Shown here in pieces: positions 1-7,115 of a DNA stretch of 28,930 nucleotides. Where the stretch lies: positions 1 to 28,930 of the forward strand of contig CAYJLO010000033.1 of the NCBI GenBank assembly GCA_964370835.1, read 5' to 3'. Under the pieces are notes generated by a model, which saw only the letters and a list, made by a program, of their open reading frames with translations, had not been told where the DNA came from and searched no databases. A program made the position numbers and the translations under genes. This DNA is from CAYJAD01 sp964370835. Its GTDB lineage: Bacteria > Desulfobacterota > Desulfovibrionia > Desulfovibrionales > Desulfovibrionaceae. Within the stretch, counting starts at the first letter, position 1; every line of letters starts with the position of its first letter.

Positions 1-77
1 CCAAGCAACGTCGTAAAAAGTTCCTGCAAAATATTGACTTCCATGTGTGCGATGCGAGACCGTCCCAAATTTTGTGT

Positions 78-119
78 AAATCTCCTAACTGGTGTAGATA
101 AAACCCCGTTAGGAGATTT
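78..119 (+). promoter_or_regulatory. Hairpin sequestering the transposase ribosome binding site
   Basis: AAATCTCCTAAC (78-89) pairs perfectly over 12 bp with GTTAGGAGATTT (108-119), leaving an 18-nt loop. The right arm contains the AGGAG Shine-Dalgarno sequence (111-115) for the ATG at 123. A transcript entering the element from outside would fold this stem and hide the RBS. A transcript starting inside the left arm or the loop would leave it free. Several insertion sequences use this arrangement to stop read-through transcripts from making transposase; its role here is inferred from the geometry. Confidence 0.6.
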
Positions 120-122
120 TTT

Positions 123-576
123 ATGCCAAGGTACAAATTAAGCCCAGAAGAACGTGCTGCTGAACAGGCCAAAAAGAAGAAATTACTTGAACTAGCTCAA
201 GGATTGGATTTGAAAGACGCTAGTGATTTTCATACCTTGTTTAAGGATATGATGTCCAGTGCTTGAAAATGGTCTTGATGCCGAGCTTGATGACGAGCTG
301 GGTTACAGCAAGTATTACCATAAGAATAAGGCCTCTGAAAATAGCAGAAACGGCTATTCTAAAAAGAACTTAAAAAGCAGTTACGGAGAGTTAGAAGTAA
401 AAATTCCCCGTGATAGGCATGGTGACTTTGAGCCTCAGCTTGTAAAAAAGCACCAAACAAGTCTGACCAGCGACATTGAAGAGAAAATCCTCTCCATGTA
501 CGCCAAAGGTATGACTACCAAGGACATAGAAACCTATGCTATAAAATTAACATTTATACTTCAGACGGTTAGATAA
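123..576 (+). pseudogene. IS256-family transposase, frameshifted and truncated
   Basis: The ATG at 123 follows AGGAG with a 7-nt gap and opens a 47-codon frame ending at TGA 264-266. Reading then continues in another frame from about 259, with residues such as LENGLDAELDDELGY, PRDRHGDFEPQLVKK and EEKILSMYAKGMTTKDIE. These are hallmark stretches of the N-terminal third of IS256-family transposases (about 400 residues when complete). A two-base loss near 255-262 would explain the shift. After the DIET motif the similarity stops and the frame runs into unrelated residues ending at 576, so the DDE catalytic domain is absent. It cannot encode an active transposase. Confidence 0.8.
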
Positions 577-824
577 ATTCTATTTCACAAAATTTCTTAT
601 AAAATAAACACTTACAACACGCTTAAAAATAAAATCTACCGCCATTTTCTCGCATTTTCACGTCTGTGCATGGCGTGCATGCGGTCTATGATTTCAAACA
701 TTTACCAAGGGCAAAAAATATTTTGGGTCATATTTGGGTCATGGGAATTGCTTTTCACAGCCATGATTTAGACAGTATTTTGGGTCATGGAATGCCCCTC
801 TGCCCTACGTGAGATTTACCCTTT
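577..824. other. AT-rich gene-free stretch with GGGTCAT repeats
   Basis: I see no credible gene here. The stretch holds the possible IS right end (to about 600), AT-rich sequence, and three copies of TTTGGGTCAT described as a separate repeat. Confidence 0.5.
722..788 (+). repeat. Three TTTGGGTCAT direct repeats (possible recombinase arm sites)
   Basis: TTTGGGTCAT occurs exactly at 722-731, 733-742 and 779-788. The first two are spaced 11 bp apart, about one helical turn. Helically phased short direct repeats of this kind occur at arm-type binding sites of tyrosine recombinases near attachment sites. A similar pair with an analogous core lies at 22451-22473. No integrase is encoded nearby, so the function is only a suggestion. 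Confidence 0.4.
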
Positions 825-1007
825 TTATCCCTTAGCCAATTCCGAAGCTGGTATCTTCTGTATGCCCTTTTCACGGTCATACACAATTAAATTGGTGTTG
901 GTTTGTATGGCAATTTTACGAGCTTCAAGACGAGCAAGCTCTAACCCCTTGGTGGCGGCATCAAAAAGAGCTCTCGTTTCCTTTGATATATTCTTTTTTT
1001 GATTCAT
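825..1007 (-). CDS. Small protein, probable partner of a zeta-toxin-type kinase
   Basis: This 60-residue, mostly alpha-helical and charged protein starts at ATG 1005-1007 with an AGGTG-like RBS 4 nt upstream. It lies 10 nt downstream of the stop codon of the zeta-toxin-type remnant. The sequence has an N-terminal helix rich in Lys, Glu and Ala (TRALFDAATKGLELARLEAR) followed by a short strand-like part (TNTNLIVYDREKGIQKIPA). Its size, the helix-then-strand layout and its position recall short proteins encoded next to zeta/AAA-type toxin kinases, where they may act as antitoxins. That link is inferred from context; I do not recognise a named family. If the kinase is dead, this gene may be an orphan antitoxin or simply left over. 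Confidence 0.5.
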   Translation of the reverse strand: MNQKKNISKETRALFDAATKGLELARLEARKIAIQTNTNLIVYDREKGIQKIPASELAKG

Positions 1008-1017
1008 AATGCACCTA

Positions 1018-1190
1018 CTATATATTCTCGCCTTCGTCTAAAAGATGAGGCTTATCTCCTGTATTATCAAAAAGAGCCCAAGTGTTTACTTTGCTCTTAT
1101 ACAGCTCATGAAAGTTTTTCAGCCCAGCAGCATAACGCCGTCTCACCGCACCATCGCAGATATGATGGACACCTTACCTTACACACTTCG
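1018..1190 (-). pseudogene. C-terminal remnant of a zeta-toxin-family kinase
   Basis: The minus strand ending at TAG 1018-1020 encodes residues that include DGAVRRRYAAGLKNFHELY and TWALFDNTGDKPHLL. This matches the C-terminal signature of zeta-toxin/ATP-dependent kinase proteins (VxRRF..GL.NF..LY, then D.W.lyDN.G). Just upstream the frame hits a TAA, but a neighbouring frame continues the family pattern (AEVCKVR), so there is a frameshift near 1172. The Walker A and catalytic N-terminal parts are missing: the sequence runs directly into the 3' end of the ParE-like toxin gene at 1194. It is a fossil of a former kinase toxin, probably replaced or interrupted by the adjacent toxin-antitoxin pair. 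Confidence 0.65.
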
Positions 1191-1193
1191 GCA

Positions 1194-1532
1194 CTATCTC
1201 TGCAGTAGCCATTGCGGTAGTAAAGAAACAATATTTCTTTTCCCATCCAGTACGGCAAGTACCCATACTTCACTGTCTAAGACGCGATAAAAAATACGCC
1301 AAGGATTGCATTGAATTTCACGAAAGAGCGTAATGCCCTCTGCAAGCAGTTCTGGGGGGTATTTACCACGTTCAGATAGAGTGCACAGAGAAAGAATACT
1401 GGTTTCGAGCTCAAGTACTGTTTTCTCAGCTAGCTCTACTCCTTCTTCTTTGAGTAAATATTCAAAAATAGACAACAAGTCTGCACGCGCCTCAGGTGAC
1501 GTGAACACGTGAGCCTGTGGTAAATTAACCAT
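1194..1532 (-). CDS. ParE/RelE-family toxin
   Basis: This 112-residue protein is the toxin of a type II toxin-antitoxin module. The N-terminal helices (SPEARADLLSIFEYLLKEEG...AEKTVLELE) and the sheet region (RGKYPPELLAEGITLFREI, NPWRIFYRVLDSEVWVLAVLDGKR) follow the ParE/RelE fold, in which a basic residue after the central strand and a C-terminal strand form the active surface. Family toxins poison gyrase (ParE) or cleave ribosome-bound mRNA (RelE); which of these applies cannot be read from the sequence. The gene starts 8 nt inside the 3' end of the antitoxin gene, so the pair is translationally coupled. It is full length for the family and looks intact. Its stop abuts a zeta-kinase fossil. 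Confidence 0.88.
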   Translation of the reverse strand: MVNLPQAHVFTSPEARADLLSIFEYLLKEEGVELAEKTVLELETSILSLCTLSERGKYPPELLAEGITLFREIQCNPWRIFYRVLDSEVWVLAVLDGKRNIVSLLPQWLLQR

Positions 1533-1815
1533 TCTGACGCGCCTTTTCTTCAGCTATACGCGCGCGCAAATCTTGAAATACGTCTTCAGCGGCAACGCCT
1601 TTCCCCTCTTCCATACTTTTGTTACCGAGGGAAAGAATTTTTAAAAGAGCAAGGCTTTCTTGTAAATTATCATAATCTTTGACCCCCATAAGCACTGCGG
1701 ATGCTTCACCATTTTGGGTGATAACCATGGGGCCAGAAGTGTTCACTTGTTCTAAAACTTTGCCAGTATTAGCTTTTACATAGCTTATGGGCTTTATGTC
1801 TTTATTGAGCTGCAT
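1525..1815 (-). CDS. Phd/YefM-family antitoxin
   Basis: This 96-residue antitoxin starts at ATG 1813-1815 with a perfect AGGAGG 4 nt upstream. Its N-terminal half (DIKPISYVKANTGKVLEQVNTSGPMVITQNGEASAVLMGVKDYDNLQE) is the Phd/YefM DNA-binding fold, with the conserved pattern of a hydrophobic strand, a helix, then the ITQNG and A-V-L strands. The C-terminal part (about 60-96) is charged and probably disordered until it wraps the toxin. It should neutralise the overlapping ParE/RelE toxin and, with it, repress the promoter just upstream. Gene order antitoxin-toxin is usual. Confidence 0.9.
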   Translation of the reverse strand: MQLNKDIKPISYVKANTGKVLEQVNTSGPMVITQNGEASAVLMGVKDYDNLQESLALLKILSLGNKSMEEGKGVAAEDVFQDLRARIAEEKARQNG

Positions 1816-1819
1816 AGAG

Positions 1820-1866
1820 CCTCCTTTTGTTGTACTAAATATAAGCCATATTCGGTACTATGTCAA
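1820..1866 (-). promoter_or_regulatory. Toxin-antitoxin promoter with GTAC operator
   Basis: Read on the minus strand, TTGACA (complement of 1861-1866), a 17-bp spacer and TATATT (complement of 1838-1843) form a strong sigma70-type promoter. AGGAGG (complement of 1820-1825) is the RBS of the antitoxin. TAGTAC occurs twice on the minus strand, one copy at the -35/spacer junction and one just after the -10. Such GTAC-centred sites are plausible Phd/YefM autorepression sites. Confidence 0.7.
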
Positions 1867-1891
1867 AAAGTGAGAGAATCCATTAGTAAGC

Positions 1892-4800
1892 CTACCCCAC
1901 CATAAGTTTACTTGTTTTCTTGAGATACTTTGCAGGAATGGAACACTGAAGCTTCCAAATAATACTCATAGGTCTAGAGCCTTCATGACTCACATAGTCT
2001 GCAAGCCCTAAAAAGGTATACGGCGCTGTACCTGCCATATCTTTTTTGAATTCTCTTACAAAAAGGGCTACTTTTGAATTCATTTTCTTATGATGACAAT
2101 ATCTTTTGCCCGTGGGTGAGTCTACAGAGGTAGTACTTTGACTTTGCCAGTGAAAAAGCGTGTCGTTAATGGAGTAATCCTCGTACATGGTGGAGGGTGA
2201 ATAATCCTTTTCCGATTTATTAAGCGTCACGAAAAAAACATCACACTTTTTATTTTCAAAATATTTTGTCCCCTCACGCATGGAATTGGGCTTCATAAAG
2301 TCCAGTGCCACGAGCACTTGGTTACGAGTGTAAGAACAATGCAAATCCAAGGGGCATGCAAAACCAAAATTAACCTCTTCATCTATAAAGTCGATTTTTT
2401 CATAGCAAAATTCTAACAATTCCAACAACTCATTAAAAAGTGTAACAGAAGATTTAAGCTGTATAAATCCTTGCTTGCAATCAGAAAAACCACATTCTTC
2501 ATAGGATTTTTGCCAAATAGTGAATTGAAGCATATTGAGCAAACGCGTGTCCTCTTCTGTCAGCTTAAGCTGCTCAATCTGGGGCAAATGCTGAAGGGCG
2601 AAAGTAATTAAACGCCGAGAGTCAAAGGCGCAAATTCGAGAAAAAGCCGATGTTATTATTTTTTCTAAGGTTTCATCAAAATGAGGACGAAGTCCAGCCT
2701 CTACGCAAAGCCTAGAAAAAGATGTATTTTTATAAATTTGCCGTATATCTATAGCATGATAGGTCACAAAATTTTTTAGAGTTAGCGTAAGGCCACTATC
2801 CTCCTCAAAGGTTGCCACACGCGCTGTAAGTCCATTTTTAGTATATAATGAGTTTTTTATATTACGCAGTATGGACTCAGACGCCACTCTTTCCAACTGT
2901 ATAAAACAGCCCTTGGGAACGGAAGGAAAGCCCTGTTGTATTTCTTGTACGAGGCCTTTACGCGTTTGACTCAGCAAAGACATGAATTTACTTTCGAAGC
3001 TATATTTTTTATGGGCTTGCCCTATAAAATCCAATACCGTGAGACATTCTTTATTATCAGCAAGGCGTTAACCACGCCCCAGTTGTTGTAAAAATACGGT
3101 CAAACTCTCTGTAGGGCGCAAAAATAAAATGGTATTAACTTCTGGAATATCCACACCTTCATTATAAATATCCACCACAAATATAAAGCGATACTCCCCT
3201 TTTGAAAGTTTACTTTTAGCAAGCCTTCTCTCTTCAGGTGAAGACTGAGCAGATAAAGCGAGGCTAGGTATATTTTGCGCGTTAAATTGCTCTGCCATAA
3301 AATGCGCATGTTCCACAGAAACACAAAATCCCAAACCTTTAACATCTTGAATATCTGTCACATATTTATACACAGAGGCAAGTATCATGTGCGCTCTTTT
3401 TCGAGCAATGGCTTGATCAAAAGTATAAATACGAGAAAGCTCGCTTCTATCATAGCCGCCCTTAGCCCACGTGAGAGAATCTAAGTTTACAGTATCGGTA
3501 ATTCCAAAATATTGGAAAGGTGCTAAAAGCTTTCTATCTATAGCTTCAGGTAAGCGAATTTCTGCGGCAATACTATTGTCAAAATGCTGCAAAATATTTT
3601 TTCCGTCCATACGCTCCGGGGTGGCGGTAAGACCCAATAAAATTTGCGGCGTATAGTGTTGGAGTATTTCTTGATAACTAGGTGCAGCAGCATGGTGAAA
3701 TTCATCTATAACAATGTATTGATAATAGTCTGATGCTGTTTTGAGAACAATTTTCTGCGAATTAAAGGTCTGCACAGACATAAAAAGACGCTCTAAAGAA
3801 GAAGGACGCGCGCTCCCCACAAAAAGCTCACCAAAATTATAATCTTTGAGCACAGCTCTAAAGCACTCTAAGCTTTGTTTTAAAATTTCTTCTCTGTGCG
3901 CAATAAAAAGAAGTGTGTTTTTCTTTTGCGGATTTTCTTGACAAAATCTCTTATAATCAAAAGCTGAAATAATAGTTTTGCCCGTACCTGTGGCCGCCAC
4001 CACAAGGTTTTTATACTGCTGACGTATTTTTCTATCAGCCTCTAATTTATTCAATATTTCTTCTTGGTACGGATAAGGGCGCACATCAAAGAAAAATCTG
4101 GAAGTATCACTTTCTACAATATGTTTTTCCGCTCTTAAAGCTTGCGCTAAACGTACTTTCTCTTGCTCTGAATAGATCTCAAACTCTGGGGAATTCCAAT
4201 ACGCCTCAAAAGTAGCACAAACTTTTTGTAGCGTAGAAGGTAAATCCTTTATTGCAGCCTTGATATTCCACTCAAGCCCACTGGAAATAGCTACATTAGA
4301 CAAATTAGACGAGCCAATATAGGCCGTTGTAAAGCCCGTATCACGATGAAACACATAAGATTTAGCATGTAATCTGGTGCGCTTAGTATCGTAGGAAACT
4401 TTGATTTCTGTCTGCGGCAGGACGCGCAATTCTTCTATGGCTTTTATATCTGTAGCCCCCATATAAGAAGTGGTTATTATACGTAACTTTCCGCCATTTT
4501 GCGTAAAAGAACGTAACTCTTCCATAATCAGGCGCAAACCACTCCACTTTATAAAAGACACAAGCATATCAATACGCTGACTTGAAAGAATTTCCTTTTT
4601 AAGCTCAGAATACAAACTGGGTTCATGCACAGCCCCCGTAAAAAGTGAACTCATGGCTAAGGAAGTTTCAGGTCGTAGTATTTTTACATTTTGCCCGCTA
4701 CTAGGCTGAACACTTGTTTTGTCATAAATGGCGAGAAGCTGTTCCCCCTCCCCTTCAACGCAAAGCTCTTGTAGGGCGTCCTCAGCAAGCTCACTTTGAA

Positions 4801-5041
4801 TGAGGCGCACTATTTTATTTACAAAAGTAATTTGCTCATGACGACTTTTTCTACCGTCGCTTCTATGCGTGTCCTTTATATTTTTTAAGCTACTCTCAAT
4901 GAGTTCAGACAAGTATAGGGCTAAAACTCTAGGGCTTTCTTCCATGTCTAAGGCGCTTTTTTGAACAAGATCTTTCCCTTCACGCAGTTGCCGCGCAATG
5001 AGTGTATTGATGACTTGTTCATAAATTCCTTTAGGTAGCAT
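1892..5041 (-). pseudogene. PLD-SF2 helicase-DUF3427 protein interrupted by one in-frame TAA
   Basis: The reading frame codes for about 1,049 residues and is broken only by TAA at 3068-3070. The N-terminal third has a phospholipase D-like domain (RLHAKSYVF followed by YIGSSNLS). Next comes a superfamily 2 helicase core: Walker A VAATGTGKT, DEFHH box, GLTATPERMDG, and motif VI QQLGRG. The C-terminal part carries the DUF3427 signature (DTLFHWQSQSTTS). The stop falls where the family has Leu in QQLGRGLR, so TTA became TAA and the C-terminal 391 codons are cut off; the same frame resumes at once with RLADNKECLTVLDFIGQ. I prefer the start at 5041 (GAGG 5 nt upstream, 19 nt after the methylase stop) over an upstream in-frame start at 5089. 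It is the last gene of the nuclease-methylase-helicase operon and would provide ATP-dependent DNA translocation. Confidence 0.85.
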
Positions 5042-5060
5042 GGAAGCCTCGTGTTTTATC

Positions 5061-5930
5061 TTAAGCTTTAGATTTAGTTTGACTCGCACTATTCAAAGGA
5101 AGTTTAGGCAACTGCAAGTTTTTATAAAACATCACTTCCAACCCTCGAGGACGCGTTACATGCGCAGAATAACCTATGCTAAATTTGGTAAATGCTGCTC
5201 CATCATACATTTCAAAAATTTCATCTTGCCTATCATACGTTACCAACCACGGATGTGAAAGTTTTTTAATTTCCACAGCTAAATCCCAGTGATTTTGTCC
5301 ATTATAACTATTCTGATAGAGCAAACAGCCTTTTTCAAAATACGGCGGGTCAAAATAAAAAAAGAATTTCTCTTCTCGGAAAAGACGTAACTTTTGTAAT
5401 AAAATTAACGCATCCTCATTATATAAGGTGATGCTATCTTTTCTTGCTGCAATATCTTGAATGCGTTTAATAAGCGCAGTTTTATTATAGCGTGCATCAA
5501 TTTTATATTTACCTGTTTGAGCTTGTCCTCCAATAACTCCCCCAGAAAGAATACCCGATCTATTAGCCCTATTGAGAAAAAAAGTTGCAAAAGCAGCTTG
5601 CAAAAACGACACAGCGTCCCCTTGCGCGTATATGTTTTTTTGCTCGTGCCAAGTTTGCATGGTTACTGGAGTATTTTCTATATACGTGCAAAGCTGATCA
5701 GTCTCATATAACACAACATGCCAAAAGGCATGTATATGAAAATTTACATCATTTATAATGATTTTGGGTACTTTATTATTTAAGAGTAAATACAAAGCTA
5801 CGCCTGTCCCTCCCGCATACGGCTCTACATACGTATGTCTATGAAAAGCATTTACATCTATTATACCAGAAATATAAGGTGCTAGTTTTCCTTTCCCTCC
5901 AGGGTAGCGCAATGGTGAGTAAAAAGCCAT
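5061..5930 (-). CDS. Dam/D12-class N6-adenine DNA methyltransferase
   Basis: This 289-residue enzyme transfers a methyl group from S-adenosylmethionine to N6 of adenine in DNA. Hallmarks are PLRYPGGKGKL (residues 6-16), the SAM-binding VEPYAGGTGVAL (35-46), NRANRSGIL (120-128) and the catalytic DPPYF (194-198), which is the alpha/D12 class of Dam and MboIIA-like enzymes. It sits between the NurA-like nuclease gene (1 nt gap) and the helicase gene (19 nt gap to the preferred start), all on the minus strand, so it is translated from the same message. The context suggests it marks self DNA for the neighbouring nuclease/helicase rather than acting as a housekeeping Dam. The recognition sequence cannot be deduced. 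The gene looks complete. Confidence 0.9.
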   Translation of the reverse strand: MAFYSPLRYPGGKGKLAPYISGIIDVNAFHRHTYVEPYAGGTGVALYLLLNNKVPKIIINDVNFHIHAFWHVVLYETDQLCTYIENTPVTMQTWHEQKNIYAQGDAVSFLQAAFATFFLNRANRSGILSGGVIGGQAQTGKYKIDARYNKTALIKRIQDIAARKDSITLYNEDALILLQKLRLFREEKFFFYFDPPYFEKGCLLYQNSYNGQNHWDLAVEIKKLSHPWLVTYDRQDEIFEMYDGAAFTKFSIGYSAHVTRPRGLEVMFYKNLQLPKLPLNSASQTKSKA

Positions 5931-5931
5931 G

Positions 5932-6792
5932 CTATTTTCCAGACTTCATACTTGTTCTACTAATAACATCGAGCACCTTACCACCAGGCACTAAACTTAT
6001 GGAGGCATGTCTGTGTGCTAAAGCTATGGGCACGGTAGCATCTTTATACAAATCACATTGAAAATAATTTATAATAGCAAAAGCTTGCGACAAAGTTTCT
6101 TTATATACATTCATATCTGTTTTTTTCTGAGCAAAAATATGAGGAGCGTCTTTTTGTAAAAAAGGATACGGTATAGCAAAAACAAAGATACGCCCCGAGT
6201 CCGTCTTATAAATGAAATCCTGCCCATAGTATGTTTCATGGCCAAAATTTTTATTATTTTTGTCATTCATTCGTACATAGGTTTCTCGGTATGCATCGTC
6301 TACCAACAAAAAAGATCCCGGCTCAAGGTAACGCTCCACAGCATGTGCATGTTCTACAAGCTGTCCCGTTTTTTGCAAACCTAAAATAATGGGGGCTTGT
6401 AAACCTCTTTGTTGCAAATCTTGGTAAACATACTGATAAAAACCCATAAGACGCGTATGATATTTAGCAGGTTCGCCAAAAATAGCCAAAGGGCCGTCAA
6501 TCATAAAAGCCATACGTGACAAGGTTTCCGGTTGTTGACGATAAAGCATATAAATTAGACTAGCCATGAGCAAGTGCTCAGTCACATTCATAAAGCGAGT
6601 TATGGCTGGTGAACAATCTCCAAAATCTGTCACTTGCTCGTGTAATCGGAGAATATCCGTTAAATATACATGCGCCTTGCATGTACTTTGCGGGCATATT
6701 TGTTTTTTTACTTTCGGCGAAAATGTAAAAAAGCCCTCTTGCGGCTTTTCACCACACACGGGGCATCTTTCTAATAAATAAAATTTAAGCAT
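5932..6792 (-). CDS. NurA-like nuclease with N-terminal zinc ribbon
   Basis: This 286-residue protein begins with a four-cysteine zinc ribbon (CPVC at 10-13, C33 and C38). A NurA-type domain follows: a hydrophobic strand leading to the acidic motif MIDGPLAIFGEPA (D99), then IILGLQKTGQLVEHA (K141) and FLLVDDAYRETYV (D165/D166), and later a strand-rich part (GRIFVFAIPYPF). NurA proteins are 5'-3' exonucleases/endonucleases related to RNase H folds that work with a helicase, which fits the operon partner downstream. The assignment rests on motif pattern, not on a search. The start ATG has no strong RBS, and an in-frame stop lies only 6 nt upstream; the protein is at the short end for such nucleases, so an N-terminal loss is possible. 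It is the first gene of the operon. Confidence 0.6.
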   Translation of the reverse strand: MLKFYLLERCPVCGEKPQEGFFTFSPKVKKQICPQSTCKAHVYLTDILRLHEQVTDFGDCSPAITRFMNVTEHLLMASLIYMLYRQQPETLSRMAFMIDGPLAIFGEPAKYHTRLMGFYQYVYQDLQQRGLQAPIILGLQKTGQLVEHAHAVERYLEPGSFLLVDDAYRETYVRMNDKNNKNFGHETYYGQDFIYKTDSGRIFVFAIPYPFLQKDAPHIFAQKKTDMNVYKETLSQAFAIINYFQCDLYKDATVPIALAHRHASISLVPGGKVLDVISRTSMKSGK

Positions 6793-6864
6793 AACTTAGA
6801 TTAATTTGTGTCAGAACAGCATTTTTTTACAATGTGTAGTGCAATTTACGCACATAAAAGGGTA

Positions 6865-6898
6865 TATTTTCCAAGGGGGAGGTATATCCCCCTTGGAG
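6865..6898. repeat. 34-bp palindromic repeat, left copy
   Basis: CCAAGGGGGA (6871-6880) and TCCCCCTTGG (6887-6896) form a perfect 10-bp stem around a 6-nt loop GGTATA, embedded in a 34-bp sequence repeated identically, in the same orientation, at 20511-20544. Identity stops sharply outside the 34 bp. There is no strong T-run on either side, and this copy lies between divergent genes, so a simple terminator role is unlikely here. Confidence 0.85.
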
Positions 6899-6982
6899 CT
6901 ATTTTACAAAACAAAGAATATATTCTGATTTGAGAACATCTCTATTTTTATGAAGACAGCAATTTAATATAAATGTATTGCT

Positions 6983-7030
6983 TGAGTAAATTTTACTCAT
7001 ATTTTTAATTGTCTATAGAAATTGAGTAAA
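6983..7030. promoter_or_regulatory. TGAGTAAA/TTTACTCA palindrome and extra half-site
   Basis: TGAGTAAA (6983-6990) and TTTACTCA (6992-6999) are perfect inverted arms around one base. A further TGAGTAAA lies at 7023-7030, 40 bp from the first arm. This is a plausible operator for the MATE/MacAB-like operon. TTACTCA also occurs twice in the receptor/AraC intergenic region, so a shared regulator is possible. Confidence 0.4.
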
Positions 7031-7115
7031 AAAATAAATAATTTGGGTAAAGCATTTTACTGCCTTGATGTATATTACAAATTATGAGCACCCTATACAG
7101 CAAGGAGATTTTTTT

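Larger units (their letters stand above)
57..600 (+). mobile_element. Internally deleted IS256-family insertion sequence remnant
   Basis: The left end, around 57-80, has a CGTCCCAAATTTTGTGTAAA-type terminal sequence typical of IS256-family elements. It is followed by an RBS-containing hairpin and the N-terminal third of an IS256-type transposase. Near 585-597 the sequence TTTCACAAAATTTC resembles the complement of the left end, so the right inverted repeat may survive in decayed form. The whole remnant is only about 0.55 kb, whereas complete elements of this family are usually about 1.3 kb, so most of the transposase including its catalytic region is gone. The boundaries are approximate and I could not identify a target-site duplication. 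The 56 bases to its left are open in more than one frame, and I cannot assign them to a gene. Confidence 0.6.
6793..7115. promoter_or_regulatory. Divergent intergenic region between defence and transport operons
   Basis: No gene is visible. The stretch separates the minus-strand nuclease operon from the plus-strand MATE operon. It contains the left copy of the 34-bp palindromic repeat (6865-6898), a TGAGTAAA/TTTACTCA palindrome with an extra half-site, and the SD AAGGAG at 7102-7107 for the GTG start at 7116. Confidence 0.5.

Noticed and set aside
1..56. Partial gene at the left edge
   Set aside because: More than one frame is open on both strands over this short piece and none gives a recognisable motif.
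3068..3070. Recoded stop (selenocysteine or pyrrolysine)
   Set aside because: The codon is TAA, not TGA or TAG, and the family has an ordinary Leu here, so a nonsense mutation or sequence error is simpler.
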